DNA of 64,000 nucleotides from Cyclobacteriaceae bacterium (GCA_016787755.1 JAEUUA010000018.1:310001-374000), one strand, 5' to 3'; counted from the first letter of the stretch, positions 52,133 to 63,511 are shown. Notes: generated from the letters alone by a model not told the origin. A program made the numbers and translations.

Positions 52133-53839
52133 TTATAAATTTCCTTTTTTCAATTCACCTACGGCATGATCGACCGCGCGTGCGGTAAGTGCCATGTAAG
52201 TGAGCGATGGATTTTGACAAGCCGATGAAGTCATGGCTGCACCATCTGTTACAAAAACATTTTTTGCTTCATGCACCTGGTTCCACTTATTCAATACGGA
52301 GGTCTTCGCATCATTCCCCATGCGGGCTGTGCCCATCTCATGAATACCCAACCCAATGTTATCCGGATTATCATACGTGTTTACATGTTTGAACCCGGCC
52401 GCCTCTAACATTTCAGCAGCACTCTCGCGCATGTCTATCCGCATTGCTTTTTCGTTTGCCTTCCATTCTGCATCAATACTCAGTGTTGGCAATCCATACA
52501 TATCTTTTCGATCATGATTGATACTCACTTTATTTTCATGATAGGGAAGGCACTCCCCAAAACCTGTAATGCCAATGCTCCAGCCACCGGGTTCGGTCAA
52601 TGAATTCTTCAACTCCTCGCCATACGCAAGTTCTTTTACACCCCGTGCCCACCCTTCACGACTTGCCGAGCCCTGATAACCAAAGCCACGGATATAATCG
52701 GTGCGCTTGTTGTCACCGACATTTCTGAAGCGTGGGATATAAATTCCGTTAGGCCTGCGCCCGATGTAATACTTATCTTCAAAGCCCTCCACTTTTGCTT
52801 CGGCACCCGTTCTGTATTGATGATCCATCAGGTTATGACCAAGTTGATCGCTGCTATTCCCCATTCCATTGGGGAATCGATTGGAGGTAGAGTTGAGAAG
52901 AATGTATGTACTACCCAGCGTTGATGCATTCAGAAAAATAATTTTTGCAAAAAAATCAATCTCTTTTTTTGTTTCAGCATCCAGTACCCTTACTCCAACG
53001 GCTTTACCTTTTGCTTCATCATAAATAACAGAATGTACAATAGAATGCGGGCGCAACGTCATGTTACCAGTTCGTGAAGCTGCGGGCAAGGTGGAAGAGT
53101 TGCTGCTAAAGTAGGCGCCATACGGACAACCCCGATCACACATATTTCGGGATTGACAAATTCCTCGACTTGGATCATGGGGCAATGCAGCCGTGAGGTG
53201 CGCTACCCGGCCAATGGTAAGTTTACGGCCAAGTTTTTCCGCCAGCTTATCGCGAAAAACTTCTTCCACACAATTCAATTCCATGGGTGGGAGAAATTTT
53301 CCATCGGGAAGATGAGCAAGACCCTCACTTCTGCCACTTACGCCAATATAAGATTCTACATAATCATACCACGGAGCCAGGTCTTTATATCGAATCGGCC
53401 AGTCAACGCCTATCCCCTCTTTTGCATTTGCTTCAAAATCCAAATCGGACAACCGATAGGTTTGCTTGCCCCACATTATCGAACGGCCACCTTCATGGTA
53501 GCCACGAATCCAATCAAAGGGTTTTACTTCTGTGTACGGATTTTCAGTATCCTTTACCCACCAGTGTTTGTTTGCTTGATTCACCCAATTCGTGCGCGAC
53601 TGCACAGGATAAAATTTCATTTCCTCAGCGGGTAATTTATTTGCCAGCGGAAGTTGCCAGGGATCCTTTGTCATGGTGGGATAATCGACCACATGCTTTA
53701 CGGCCCGGCCACGCTCCAGCACCAACGTTTTCAATCCTTTCTCGGTGAGTTCTTTTGCTGCCCACCCACCACTAATTCCGGTGCCTACAACAATTGCATC
53801 ATAGGTGTTTTGCTTTTCCGCGTCAATGTTCAAGTTCAT
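52133..53839 (-). CDS. GMC-type oxidoreductase
   Basis: 568 residues. FAD-binding motif AIVVGTGISGGWAAKELTEKG, substrate-domain GGRSIMWGKQTYRLS, a Cys-rich stretch GICQSRNMCDRGCPYGAYF, and C-terminal ending HEMGTARMGND...VFVTDGAAMTSSACQNPSLTYMAL with the His/Asn catalytic pair. With the subunit-3-like protein it probably oxidises a sugar or polyol outside the cytoplasm. Confidence 0.92.
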   Translation of the reverse strand: MNLNIDAEKQNTYDAIVVGTGISGGWAAKELTEKGLKTLVLERGRAVKHVVDYPTMTKDPWQLPLANKLPAEEMKFYPVQSRTNWVNQANKHWWVKDTENPYTEVKPFDWIRGYHEGGRSIMWGKQTYRLSDLDFEANAKEGIGVDWPIRYKDLAPWYDYVESYIGVSGRSEGLAHLPDGKFLPPMELNCVEEVFRDKLAEKLGRKLTIGRVAHLTAALPHDPSRGICQSRNMCDRGCPYGAYFSSNSSTLPAASRTGNMTLRPHSIVHSVIYDEAKGKAVGVRVLDAETKKEIDFFAKIIFLNASTLGSTYILLNSTSNRFPNGMGNSSDQLGHNLMDHQYRTGAEAKVEGFEDKYYIGRRPNGIYIPRFRNVGDNKRTDYIRGFGYQGSASREGWARGVKELAYGEELKNSLTEPGGWSIGITGFGECLPYHENKVSINHDRKDMYGLPTLSIDAEWKANEKAMRIDMRESAAEMLEAAGFKHVNTYDNPDNIGLGIHEMGTARMGNDAKTSVLNKWNQVHEAKNVFVTDGAAMTSSACQNPSLTYMALTARAVDHAVGELKKGNL

Positions 53840-53967
53840 GTCTCAAGGTTTTATCTTAGCTAAAGCTACTAAAATGTTTCAGAAATTTTGTGGTTAAATC
53901 CAATCGCTGTTCAGCATTCCGAATCCTATTCTTTCTATATTGATGCACAAATTATAAAGCCACCATC

Positions 53968-55086
53968 TTGATCAAACCTAAAACTCCATCCGCCCTCAAA
54001 CGAATATTACTACCCGGCATCATTCTTCAGTCTGTTCTAATCGGTGGCGGCTATGCTACAGGGCGCGAGATTGTTGAGTATGGAGGAAAATTTGGAGCCA
54101 GTGGTTGGATCTGTGGTCTTGCTATTTTTCTTGGCTTCTCAATCATCACCACCTTATCCATAGAAGCGTGTCGTCAATGGCGCGTGTATGATTATAAATC
54201 CTTACTCAAAAAATTAATTGGCCCCGGGTGGATTGCTTACGAAATTGTTTACCTCTTGTTGGCTATCCTTATCATTGCGGTAATGGCTTCCGCAGCCGGA
54301 GAAATTCTTAATAGTACCCTAGGCTTTCCGCGATGGATCGGTGTGATCTTAATTATTATACTCGTTGGCTTTCTTAATTACAAAGGAGACGAGGTGATTG
54401 CCAAATTAGAAACGATTGGAACAATCGCACTTTTTGCTGCCTATGCAATTTTTGCGTTCACTGTTTTTTCCAATAAAGGCTCAGAAATAGTAGCCACTTT
54501 TAGTCGATGGGATACCAGTTATCTCCCCGATGCACCCAGTATCGGTTGGCTGCTCTGGACAGGTGTTTTGTATGTAGGTTATAACTTAGCCGTTTATCCG
54601 GCATCATTTTTTACCTATAAAGGAATTCAATCCAAGCGCGAAAGTATTTTAGCAGGCTTTTCTTCAGGGTTATTGATGACAGTGCCCTGGTTCTTGACCT
54701 ACTTCGCTATCCTTGCATATTATCCCGATGTAAATGTCTTGGCTGCCACAGTGCCCTGGTTAAAAATGTTAGAACCTTTTCACCAAGCATTGATTGTTAC
54801 GTTTGGAATTGTAGTTGGTTGGACGTTAGTAGAAACAGCAACGGGAATGATTCACGCATTTATCAGTCGTGTGGAGACAGAGGTGATAGAACGCAAGAAG
54901 GTGCCCCTTAAAAAAACTACCAAAGCAATCATTTCTGCTACAGCATTAATAGCAGCTTTATTATTAGCTCAAGTAGGTATTATCGATTTAGTAGCCAAAG
55001 GGTATACAATCATGGCCTATGCGATGATTGCTGTGTATGGATTGCCATTACTTTATTATTCTCGACAATTGTTGTTTAAGAAATAG
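53968..55086 (+). CDS. YkvI-like membrane protein (possible transporter)
   Basis: 372 residues from a TTG, with about ten membrane helices. The N-terminal helix GIILQSVLIGGGYATGREIVEYGG is typical of the YkvI family, distantly related to APC-type transporters. Function is not established. It is followed two bases later by the hydrolase gene. Confidence 0.75.
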   Translation: MIKPKTPSALKRILLPGIILQSVLIGGGYATGREIVEYGGKFGASGWICGLAIFLGFSIITTLSIEACRQWRVYDYKSLLKKLIGPGWIAYEIVYLLLAILIIAVMASAAGEILNSTLGFPRWIGVILIIILVGFLNYKGDEVIAKLETIGTIALFAAYAIFAFTVFSNKGSEIVATFSRWDTSYLPDAPSIGWLLWTGVLYVGYNLAVYPASFFTYKGIQSKRESILAGFSSGLLMTVPWFLTYFAILAYYPDVNVLAATVPWLKMLEPFHQALIVTFGIVVGWTLVETATGMIHAFISRVETEVIERKKVPLKKTTKAIISATALIAALLLAQVGIIDLVAKGYTIMAYAMIAVYGLPLLYYSRQLLFKK

Positions 55087-55087
55087 T

Positions 55088-55756
55088 ATGATAACAATAC
55101 CCATCTCAACAAACTTATTTTACATAACCCTTACTTCTGGCGATACAGTCTCTGCTGAAGTCTGTTTTCCAAAAGACGCACTTGCTATAATTGTGCTAGC
55201 GCATGGCGCAGGAGCGGGCATGAATCACGTCTTTATGAAATCGATTTCTCAAGAACTTGCTAGTCTTAACATCGCTACGCTCCGATACAATTTTCTATAT
55301 ATGGAGCAAAAGAAAAAGCGACCCGACTTTCCAGCGGTTGCACATCAGGCGGTGGCTGCTGCATTATTGAAAGCACATGAGCTGTATCCCACATTACCGG
55401 TGTTTGCGGGGGGCAAATCGTTTGGTGGAAGAATGACCTCACAATATCTTTCAAAGCATTCATCAGATTTTGTGAAAGGAATTGTGTTTGTTGGATTTCC
55501 TCTACACCCGGCCGGTAAGCCTTCTGTTGAGCGGGCTGATCATCTAAAGGCTATTTCAACTCCCATGCTATTCTTACAAGGCACACGTGATGCGTTAGCC
55601 GAATGGAGTTTAATCACTGCGGTAACCGAGTCCTTACCAACAGCCACGTTAACAAAGTTAGAAGGCGCAGATCACAGCTTTAAGACAGGCAAGAAAAATT
55701 TAATTCCATCATTAGCAACAGAAATCCAGACATGGATAAAAAAGATCGGTAAGTAA
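55088..55756 (+). CDS. Alpha/beta hydrolase (KANL3/Tex30-like)
   Basis: 222 residues from the ATG at 55088. Oxyanion region IVLAHGAGAGMNH, nucleophile elbow AGGKSFGGRMTS (Ser), Asp in LFLQGTRDAL and His in LEGADHSF. The small size fits the KANL3/Tex30 group of dienelactone-like hydrolases. Substrate unknown. Probably co-transcribed with the YkvI-like gene. Confidence 0.88.
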   Translation: MITIPISTNLFYITLTSGDTVSAEVCFPKDALAIIVLAHGAGAGMNHVFMKSISQELASLNIATLRYNFLYMEQKKKRPDFPAVAHQAVAAALLKAHELYPTLPVFAGGKSFGGRMTSQYLSKHSSDFVKGIVFVGFPLHPAGKPSVERADHLKAISTPMLFLQGTRDALAEWSLITAVTESLPTATLTKLEGADHSFKTGKKNLIPSLATEIQTWIKKIGK

Positions 55757-55758
55757 GT

Positions 55759-56436
55759 TTAATCAAACTGGATGGTTCCAAATCTTTTATACTCGTGAAA
55801 ATTGCCTCCCGTTTTTTGCCATGACCATGCTGAGCTACCCGCATCATAATCGATTCTATAAAAGTTACACCTCCATTTCATTCCCTTTCGGGGCGGAACA
55901 TTTCCCAAGGGTTTTAGTAACGCATAGGGAATAAAAAATTCTGCCGACCATGATTTTTCTGTAATGTGAGTGGCATGGCGTGTCTTGCGATCGCCCTCAT
56001 AATGCCAGGGAAGCCACCCAAAAAAATCTCCACGATCGTTAGGCACCAAAATTGGTAACTCATAATTATGGGGCGAAAGCTCATATTCAAAATAGAGCGG
56101 TTTTGACTCATCGGGCCAAAAGAAAATTTCAACTACATCCTCGTTATACAAATCTGCATTGTCATTTCTTAATGTAGAAGTTATAACCTCGTCTTCACAA
56201 TAAAACAGTCCGTAAATTCCTTTGGCAGAATATAAGAGCTTAATCTTTGTTTCGTATTTTCTTTCCCCTGACCGATGTGGTAACACAGTCCACTCCGCGT
56301 CAGCCCATTCTTTTGCCATTCCATCTCCTGATAATTCAAAGTCCTTGCATTCCTTAATCCTTAAAATAGCGGGTTCGGGTTGCCCCCAACTAAATCCTGT
56401 AATGAAAAAAATGATCAAAATTGGGTTAGTTACCAT
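55759..56436 (-). CDS. CBM9-like carbohydrate-binding protein, secreted
   Basis: 225 residues with a signal-like N-terminus (about 1-19) and a beta-sandwich of family 9 type: DFELSGDGMAKEWADAEWTVL, LYSAKGIYGLFYCEDEVI, NEDVVEIFFWPDES, SWSAEFFIPYALLKPLG and MKWRCNFYRIDYDAG. It probably binds sugars or glycans; no enzymatic domain is attached. Confidence 0.85.
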   Translation of the reverse strand: MVTNPILIIFFITGFSWGQPEPAILRIKECKDFELSGDGMAKEWADAEWTVLPHRSGERKYETKIKLLYSAKGIYGLFYCEDEVITSTLRNDNADLYNEDVVEIFFWPDESKPLYFEYELSPHNYELPILVPNDRGDFFGWLPWHYEGDRKTRHATHITEKSWSAEFFIPYALLKPLGNVPPRKGMKWRCNFYRIDYDAGSSAWSWQKTGGNFHEYKRFGTIQFD

Positions 56437-56524
56437 CCGTGGCGTGTTTTAGTATTATTCTTCCCATCAATTTAATAAATTGTAGACATATCTGTAATGG
56501 CTCAATAATTCAACATAAAATCTC

Positions 56525-57400
56525 ATGCAAAAGATACTCCTACTCCTACTCCTTGCCTGTTTAAGTTCATTGGGGGTCTCGGCCCAAACATCCGGACCAC
56601 GCATAATTGTCATTGGAGCCCATCCCGATGATTGTGATAACGATAGTGGTGGTACGGCCGCATTATTTTCTAAAATGGGCTATGCAGTGAAATTTGTTTC
56701 AGTCACGAATGGGGATGCAGGTCACCAAAGCGAAGGCGGTGGAGCTTTGGCCAAGCGAAGAATGGCAGAAGCGCAGGAAGCGGGCAAACGTTTTGGGGTG
56801 ACGTATGATGTGCTTGATAATCATGATGGTGAGTTGCTGCCAACCCTGGCGATTCGATTACAAATAGTTCGAAAGATAAGGGAGTGGAATGCGGATGTAG
56901 TTATTGCTCCGCGCCCTAATGATTATCATCCAGATCATCGTTATACGGGTGTTTTAGTTCAAGATGCGGCCTACATGGTGGCGGTACCGAATGTAGCTCC
57001 TGACACGCCACCCTTGAAAAAGAATCCTGTGTTTCTTTATACCTATGATTTATTTAAGCGCCCAAATCCTTTCCGTCCGGATATCGCTGTGGATATCACT
57101 TCTGTTTTTGAACAAAAGATGCACGCACTAGCTGCTCATGAATCACAAGTGTATGAATGGCTTCCCTGGATTGGTGGTTACGAAAAGGAAGTTCCAAAAA
57201 ATCCCAGCGAACGGGAAAAATGGTTAGCCATCCAGTGGGCTGTAAAGATTTCACCTGAGGTCAGAGCCTCGTTGGAAAAATGGTACGGAAAAGAAAAAGC
57301 CTCGACCGTAAAACATGCCGAGGCTTTTGAGATTTGTGAATATGGTAGTCAGCCCAATGAAGACGATATCAAGAGGTTATTCCCCATGCTAAAGAAATAA
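56525..57400 (+). CDS. PIG-L family deacetylase (LmbE-like), secreted
   Basis: 291 residues with a signal peptide (about 1-20) and the zinc motif VIGAHPDDCDND, FVSVTNGDAGHQ, and HPDHRYTGVLVQDAAYMVAVP with the third His. It removes N-acetyl groups from a sugar-like substrate; identity unknown. Confidence 0.92.
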   Translation: MQKILLLLLLACLSSLGVSAQTSGPRIIVIGAHPDDCDNDSGGTAALFSKMGYAVKFVSVTNGDAGHQSEGGGALAKRRMAEAQEAGKRFGVTYDVLDNHDGELLPTLAIRLQIVRKIREWNADVVIAPRPNDYHPDHRYTGVLVQDAAYMVAVPNVAPDTPPLKKNPVFLYTYDLFKRPNPFRPDIAVDITSVFEQKMHALAAHESQVYEWLPWIGGYEKEVPKNPSEREKWLAIQWAVKISPEVRASLEKWYGKEKASTVKHAEAFEICEYGSQPNEDDIKRLFPMLKK

Positions 57401-57421
57401 TTCGTTAAGCACCTAAATCCG

Positions 57422-57874
57422 TTATTGCTTCTCATAACGCCCTGTTTTCTCGCGAAGATTAATCCTATACACGATAGGGTTATTGGTTTGTGTTGCTGTT
57501 CTGGTGTCGGAAATCGGTCCCATGCGTGATACATAACTGGTTTCGCTCGGGATGAGCGGTGCCAGTTTAGCATGTAGCTTTTCGGACGCCCGCTCGGCTT
57601 CAGCTCCGGATAATTCTTCAAAAGTTCCCCAGGCTATCACACTTTTCCAATTTGAAATATTACTCATTTCGTCTACTTCGAAACAGCACTCTGGATTTTT
57701 TCTTAAGATGTCTATTTTCAATCCATGTATCGTATGCCCAATTACATATCCATCTTCATATACATAGGTAACAGGAACAACATAGACTTTGGATTCGAAT
57801 GTACAGCCAATCCTTCCCACTACGCTTGTGCGAAGTAATGTTTCAATTTCCTCAGTGTCTAAATGTCCCAACAT
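57422..57874 (-). CDS. Pyridoxamine 5'-phosphate oxidase-like flavin-binding protein
   Basis: 150 residues: start DTEEIETLLRTSVVGRIGCTFESKVYVVPVTYVYED and GLKIDILRKNPECCFEVDEM, VIAWGTFEEL. This is a split-barrel FMN-binding protein of the PNPOx-like group (heme utilisation or nitroreductase-linked). Role unknown. Confidence 0.87.
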   Translation of the reverse strand: MLGHLDTEEIETLLRTSVVGRIGCTFESKVYVVPVTYVYEDGYVIGHTIHGLKIDILRKNPECCFEVDEMSNISNWKSVIAWGTFEELSGAEAERASEKLHAKLAPLIPSETSYVSRMGPISDTRTATQTNNPIVYRINLREKTGRYEKQ

Positions 57875-57895
57875 ACCTAGTTAGTTACGTATAAA

Positions 57896-58804
57896 TTAGT
57901 ATCCCCATTTCTTCATAATTTCATAATCCTCTTTCATACACTCAAGCGGTGTTTTTCCCTGATAGGATTCCTGCTCAACAATAAAATGAATGGTTCCTCC
58001 TGACTTACGCCCAAGATCTATTACTTCTTTGGTATTCACAACTCCCGCTCCTAAAATAGTGCTCTCATATTTTTCATGCCCACCATCACTCAAAATTTCA
58101 TCCTTCACGTGCATGGATTGAAAACGACCCGGGTATTTTTGTACGATATCAATCGCTTTTGCTCCGCCATTGTATAGGTTGCCGATATCCAATTGTTGCA
58201 TCACCAAATCAGGGTCAGTATGCTGTAACATTATATCATACAAGGTTTCGTCATTCAGTTTCACACTAAATTCAAAATCATGATTATGATAGCCAAACTT
58301 CATTCCTGATTTTTTACACAGCTCACCATTTTTATTAAAGATTTCCATCTGACGAAGCAAATCGTCATAAGTTGTGCGCAACTTCTCGTCCAGCCAGGGG
58401 CTAATTACAAACTGTTGTCCCATGGTTGCTGCATCCTCTATCGTATACTTCCAACTATCAGTAAAATCATTTTTAGCTGCATCCCAATGCTGGCTACCGA
58501 ACACCGTATGCCCGCTAGGCATGGTCATACCCAAATCGTTCAATATCTTTCTAAATTCTGTTGCACTCCAGCCATAAAATTTACGATCCACATAATTGGC
58601 ATGTTCAACATGTTGATAACCGATTTTGGCAAGTTCTTTAAGCGTTGTTAAGGGGTCAGCTTTCATTTCGTCTCGCACACAATACAATTGCAAGCCCATC
58701 AATTCTTTTTTAACAGGGCCTGAAAAATTGCAGGAAGACAGGAAGGCGCTTCCGGCTATGGCCATAGTACTGGTTTTAATAAAATCTCTGCGGGTAGTTT
58801 TCAT
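57896..58804 (-). CDS. Sugar phosphate isomerase/epimerase-like protein with TAT-type signal
   Basis: 302 residues. The N-terminus MKTTRRDFIKTSTMAIAGSAFLSSC has the twin Arg and a lipobox-like Cys (LSSC). The TIM barrel has GLQLYCVRDEM, FGYHNHDFEFSVK, VMQQLDIGNLYNGG, MHVKDEIL and FIVEQESYQG. It resembles the protein at 48256-49086. It is likely exported or membrane-anchored. Confidence 0.88.
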   Translation of the reverse strand: MKTTRRDFIKTSTMAIAGSAFLSSCNFSGPVKKELMGLQLYCVRDEMKADPLTTLKELAKIGYQHVEHANYVDRKFYGWSATEFRKILNDLGMTMPSGHTVFGSQHWDAAKNDFTDSWKYTIEDAATMGQQFVISPWLDEKLRTTYDDLLRQMEIFNKNGELCKKSGMKFGYHNHDFEFSVKLNDETLYDIMLQHTDPDLVMQQLDIGNLYNGGAKAIDIVQKYPGRFQSMHVKDEILSDGGHEKYESTILGAGVVNTKEVIDLGRKSGGTIHFIVEQESYQGKTPLECMKEDYEIMKKWGY

Positions 58805-58893
58805 GGTGAAATAGTTTAGGCAGGTGAATATCTCGAAAAAGTGCTAATTAAAATAATTTTTTTCCTTGAGTGGTGCTTTGACCCACTCAGGAC

Positions 58894-60708
58894 TTACATC
58901 ACTGAATGATAGGCTGCCTGATAATGCCTAATCAGATTATCCCAATCAAAGGCAGCAGAATAGTTCTCCACATTATTCCGTTGCATAATTCTGCTCCTGC
59001 GATCTTGAATAACAAACTTGTATAAGAAAGACGCAAGCTGTCGCGCGCTCCAATCAAAGGTGCGCTTGCCCCGTTCTACCACAAACATTCCGCCCTTTTC
59101 GTAATCAGGCATATTGCTAAGGAGATAGTCTCCAAAGCCACTTAGATCGCTTGTAACAGCAGGTACACCGCTTGCCATACACTCGAGGGGAGTATAGCCC
59201 CAAGGCTCGTAATAGCTTGGAAAAATACCCAGGTGACACCCACGAACAAACTGTCCGTAGTCCATCCCAAAAAGTGGATTGGTTGAAGTAATGAAATCTG
59301 GATGATATACAATTTTTACTTTATCTTCTTTTCGATTAAGAAAATTTCTTCGCACTAAAAATTGAAGGATTTCATCTTGTTCTTCATTCACTAGTTTATG
59401 CGTAACCGGTAATGGCATCCTGGTGCTTTTCCAGGATTGGATTGTTCTACGATAGCGCAGTTTCCAATACTCATCTACAAATTCATTTAATTCTGGCAGG
59501 CGATTATCTTGCCGCATCGTACTTTCAAAGAACAAACGCTTGCCCACTTGTTGCTGAATGGCTTCGCACGTTTGACGTATTTCCTCCATTACCGCACGCG
59601 ATTGTAGCACCTCCGGTTTAATGCTATAGAATTCACGCCTGGTCACAAAAAACATCACCACGGTAAGATCAGATTTTTCTTCCTTCAATTTTTGATTGAG
59701 ATGAACGAGCGCCTCAAGGGTTAGATCAAAGCCCTTGTTTTTATACTCATACCGTCCCGAAGTAAAAAAGTAAAGCGTCTTATCGAGATCAAAAGAATAG
59801 GATGAAAAAAAATGCCCCATCACAAATTGATGAATTTGATCTTTATAGGTGGAATGCAGGTTTTGAAATTCGTGGAGTGCTTCAAAACGTTCAATATTCA
59901 ACCCGTTGGGTAAAATAAAATCAGGATTTCGCCTCAGCAAATGTTTGCACTCGCGGGCAGTTACGTCACTCACGGTTGTCATCACATCGCATTGTTGAGC
60001 ACAGCCATATTCAATGGAGGCCTCTGTCTGCACGCCAAACTTTCCAGCTTCATCTTCCCATTTAAAAAAAGGAAGGTGTGCATAAAATAAAGGAGAGTTG
60101 ATTGCCAAATGTCGACCTAACTGTGTTGCATGTGTGGTGAAAATAGTTTTCACTGGAATATTCTCACGCTTCATATCGAGAATCGGTAAACCAGCCATCC
60201 ACTCATGGAAGTGCGCAAGAATTTTTTTATCGCTTCCATTGAGCTTCACCAGTTCGTCAAAAAATAATTTTGTGAGGTAAGCGAACCCTACGACCTGATC
60301 AATCAATTCATTTTTATCCGGGATGCTAATGGAATGATTCTTCCATAGTAAATATTTAACAACTTGCAAAGCTTTCTCCTCAATTGCATTTGGATTGAGT
60401 AAGACCACTCTGGGCCTTCCGGTAATTAACCACTCAGCATACACTACATCATATCCCTTCTTTTTCAGATTAGCAGCCGCACGTCCAAATAAATCTGATG
60501 AATCGATTAGTGGCTCAAGTTCAGCCTGAATATTTTTATTGATATAGGGGCCAATCATGCAAAAATGATCGCCCCAATTTTGCTTCATCGTAGGTGCCTT
60601 CGATCGGATTACCGTATAGATACCACCAACCTGATTACAGACTTCCCAGGCAACCTCTACAAGGATTGAGGATTCTAAATCTGATGAATGTGTAATTTTT
60701 TTTGTCAT
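58894..60708 (-). CDS. Glycogen synthase, eukaryotic (GT3) type
   Basis: 604 residues from the ATG at 60708. The start VEVAWEVCNQVGGIYTVIRSKA and HFHEWMAGLPIL, FTTHATQLGR, YEYKNKGFDLTLEALV and MDYGQFVRGCHLGIFPSYYEPWGYTPLECMASGVP are GYS features. It uses UDP- or ADP-glucose to extend glycogen. The length is slightly shorter than that of yeast Gsy. Bacterial GT3 enzymes exist in Bacteroidetes. Confidence 0.92.
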   Translation of the reverse strand: MTKKITHSSDLESSILVEVAWEVCNQVGGIYTVIRSKAPTMKQNWGDHFCMIGPYINKNIQAELEPLIDSSDLFGRAAANLKKKGYDVVYAEWLITGRPRVVLLNPNAIEEKALQVVKYLLWKNHSISIPDKNELIDQVVGFAYLTKLFFDELVKLNGSDKKILAHFHEWMAGLPILDMKRENIPVKTIFTTHATQLGRHLAINSPLFYAHLPFFKWEDEAGKFGVQTEASIEYGCAQQCDVMTTVSDVTARECKHLLRRNPDFILPNGLNIERFEALHEFQNLHSTYKDQIHQFVMGHFFSSYSFDLDKTLYFFTSGRYEYKNKGFDLTLEALVHLNQKLKEEKSDLTVVMFFVTRREFYSIKPEVLQSRAVMEEIRQTCEAIQQQVGKRLFFESTMRQDNRLPELNEFVDEYWKLRYRRTIQSWKSTRMPLPVTHKLVNEEQDEILQFLVRRNFLNRKEDKVKIVYHPDFITSTNPLFGMDYGQFVRGCHLGIFPSYYEPWGYTPLECMASGVPAVTSDLSGFGDYLLSNMPDYEKGGMFVVERGKRTFDWSARQLASFLYKFVIQDRRSRIMQRNNVENYSAAFDWDNLIRHYQAAYHSVM

Positions 60709-60830
60709 AACACAAGTCAAAGTGTCTGAAAACTACCGAATTAGAAACAATTTAATGACAATATTTCTTAAAAAGATAAATCTTAACGAATGGATTCGAA
60801 TTTGTTTGAAGGTCAATAAATTATTCAACT

Positions 60831-63446
60831 ATGAACTTCGATAAATTCACTATAAAATCACAGGAGGCCTTACAGAAATCAGCTGAGATTGCAACGGCAC
60901 GGCAACAACAAGCTATTGAGCCTGGCCATGTGTTAAAAGCAATTTTGGAAACCGATGAAAATGTTTCAAACTATTTATTCAAGAAACTTACCATCAACGA
61001 AACTGTTCTAAATGAAAAGTTAGAAGAGATCGTCAACTCATATCCTAAAGTTTCGGGTTCGCAACCATATTTATCAACTACCACGAATTCCGTATTACAA
61101 CATGCCGAGAAAGAGTTACGCGAATTCAAGGATGAGTATGTGGCCATTGAACATCTGTTGTTAGCACTGCTTTCTACAAAAGATAAAGTCTCTGCTTTAA
61201 TGAAGGATGTGGGATTTGAAAAATCTAGACTTATTAAAGCCATCAAAGAATTGCGTGGTGGAGCCAAAGTGACAGATCAAAATGCTGAAGCGAAGTATAA
61301 GTCCCTTGAACGGTATTCCAAAAATTTAAACGAACTCGCAAAGAAAGGTAAGATTGATCCGGTGATTGGACGTGATGAGGAAATCAGGCGCGTGCTTCAA
61401 ATTCTTTCTCGAAGAACAAAAAATAATCCGATCCTAATTGGCGAACCAGGCGTTGGTAAAACGGCAATTGTAGAAGGGATGGCGCAACGCATAGTAGATG
61501 GTGACGTGCCTGAAAATCTGAAAAGTAAAATTCTTGTGTCGCTGGATATGGGATTGCTCGTAGCCGGTGCAAAATATAAAGGTGAGTTTGAAGAACGTTT
61601 GAAAGCAGTCATTAAAGAAGTGACTGACTCGGATGGTGAGATTATTCTATTCATCGATGAAATACACACACTTATTGGTGCCGGTGGTGGCGAAGGTGCG
61701 ATGGATGCAGCTAACTTATTAAAGCCTGCATTGGCCCGTGGTGAACTACATGCCATTGGCGCAACGACTCTAAAAGAGTATCAGAAATACATTGAGAAAG
61801 ATAAAGCGCTTGAACGCAGGTTTCAATCTGTTCTGGTGGATGAACCTTCCATAGAGGATTCTGTTTCAATCCTTCGTGGGATTAAAGACAAATACGAATT
61901 GCACCATGGGGTCCGGATCAAGGATGATGCAGTGATTGCTGCCGTAGAATTATCCAGTCGTTATATCTCCGATCGGTTTTTACCAGACAAGGCGATTGAC
62001 TTGATGGATGAAGCCGCGGCCAAGTTAAGATTAGAAATGGATTCGCTTCCTGAAGAACTTGATGAGCTTAATCGCAAAATCATGCAATTGGAAATTGAGC
62101 GTGAAGCCATGCGGAGAGAAAAAAATAAAGACAAGGAAGTAATCCTTACAAAAGAGATTGCTGAACTTACCAGTGAGCGAAACACGTTGAAGGCTCAATG
62201 GGAAAACGAAAAAGCAATAGTCCAAAGTCTCCGACAGGAAAAAGAAACTATTGATAAGTTAAAGTTTGAAGCGGAGCAAGCCGAAAAAGCCGGTGACTAC
62301 GGGAAAGTTGCTGAAATCCGATATGGAAAAATTACCGAAGCCGAGAAAAGGCTTAGCGAGTCGCAACTCAAAATGAAAGAGATGCAAGGAGGCCATTCTT
62401 TACTTAAAGAAGTGGTAGACAGTGAAGACATCGCTGAGGTGGTGGCAAAATGGACAGGCATACCAGTTTCCAGAATGTTGCAAAGCGAACGCGAAAAGTT
62501 GTTGAACCTGGAGGAAGAATTAGGCAAACGAGTAGCGGGTCAGGAAGAAGCGATTCGTGCATTGAGTGATGCGGTGCGTAGAAGCCGAGCCGGTTTACAA
62601 GATCCAAAACGCCCTATTGGTTCCTTTATATTTATGGGAACCACGGGAGTGGGTAAAACAGAATTATCAAAAGCACTCGCTGATTACCTTTTCAATGATG
62701 ATAATGCCATGGTGCGTATTGATATGAGTGAGTATCAGGAACGGCACAGTGTAAGTCGGTTGATTGGTGCACCTCCCGGATATGTGGGGTATGATGAAGG
62801 GGGACAATTAACGGAAGCCGTAAGACGCAAACCGTACTCTGTAATTCTATTGGATGAGATTGAGAAGGCGCATCCGGACGTCTTTAACATCTTGTTACAG
62901 GTATTAGATGAAGGCCGTTTAACTGATAATAAAGGTCGGGTGGCTAATTTCAAAAACACGATCATTATTATGACTACCAATATTGGTTCTCATATCATTC
63001 AGGAAAATTTTGAAAAAATAACAGATGAAAATTACTTTGAGGTTATAGAAGCCACCAAAGAAGATGTTTTGGCTTTACTTAAAAAGTCTGTGAGACCAGA
63101 ATTTATCAACCGGATTGATGAAATCATCATGTTCCGCCCATTAACTAAAGCGGATATTAGAAAAATTGTAGAAATACAATTTAAGCGGATCCAAATACGT
63201 TTAGAGGAGAGTGGGGTAAAACTGGATATCTCTGAAAGTGCGCTAGATCGACTTGGTAAATTAGGATTCGACCCGCAATATGGTGCAAGACCGCTAAAGC
63301 GGGTAATTCAGCGGGAAATTCTAAATGAACTTTCTAAACAAATATTATCCGGAAAAGTGAACAAGGACTCGGTAATTTTTGTTGATCTAGTAGACGAGGT
63401 TGAATTTAAGTTTATCAACCTGGACGAATTAGAAACTGTAGAATAA
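60831..63446 (+). CDS. clpB: ATP-dependent chaperone ClpB
   Basis: 871 residues: N domain repeats (about 1-145), first AAA+ with Walker [10 protein letters not shown] and Walker [17 protein letters not shown], coiled-coil middle domain (about 400-525, [21 protein letters not shown]), second AAA+ with [15 protein letters not shown] and [20 protein letters not shown]. It disaggregates proteins with DnaK. A strong hairpin terminator follows. Confidence 0.96.
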   Translation: MNFDKFTIKSQEALQKSAEIATARQQQAIEPGHVLKAILETDENVSNYLFKKLTINETVLNEKLEEIVNSYPKVSGSQPYLSTTTNSVLQHAEKELREFKDEYVAIEHLLLALLSTKDKVSALMKDVGFEKSRLIKAIKELRGGAKVTDQNAEAKYKSLERYSKNLNELAKKGKIDPVIGRDEEIRRVLQILSRRTKNNPILIGEPGVGKTAIVEGMAQRIVDGDVPENLKSKILVSLDMGLLVAGAKYKGEFEERLKAVIKEVTDSDGEIILFIDEIHTLIGAGGGEGAMDAANLLKPALARGELHAIGATTLKEYQKYIEKDKALERRFQSVLVDEPSIEDSVSILRGIKDKYELHHGVRIKDDAVIAAVELSSRYISDRFLPDKAIDLMDEAAAKLRLEMDSLPEELDELNRKIMQLEIEREAMRREKNKDKEVILTKEIAELTSERNTLKAQWENEKAIVQSLRQEKETIDKLKFEAEQAEKAGDYGKVAEIRYGKITEAEKRLSESQLKMKEMQGGHSLLKEVVDSEDIAEVVAKWTGIPVSRMLQSEREKLLNLEEELGKRVAGQEEAIRALSDAVRRSRAGLQDPKRPIGSFIFMGTTGVGKTELSKALADYLFNDDNAMVRIDMSEYQERHSVSRLIGAPPGYVGYDEGGQLTEAVRRKPYSVILLDEIEKAHPDVFNILLQVLDEGRLTDNKGRVANFKNTIIIMTTNIGSHIIQENFEKITDENYFEVIEATKEDVLALLKKSVRPEFINRIDEIIMFRPLTKADIRKIVEIQFKRIQIRLEESGVKLDISESALDRLGKLGFDPQYGARPLKRVIQREILNELSKQILSGKVNKDSVIFVDLVDEVEFKFINLDELETVE

Positions 63447-63511
63447 CGACATTAAAGATAGTGAGGTCCCGGGTTCTCCGGGTAAGTGTGAGGGGTTTGG
63501 TTTTTGGGGTT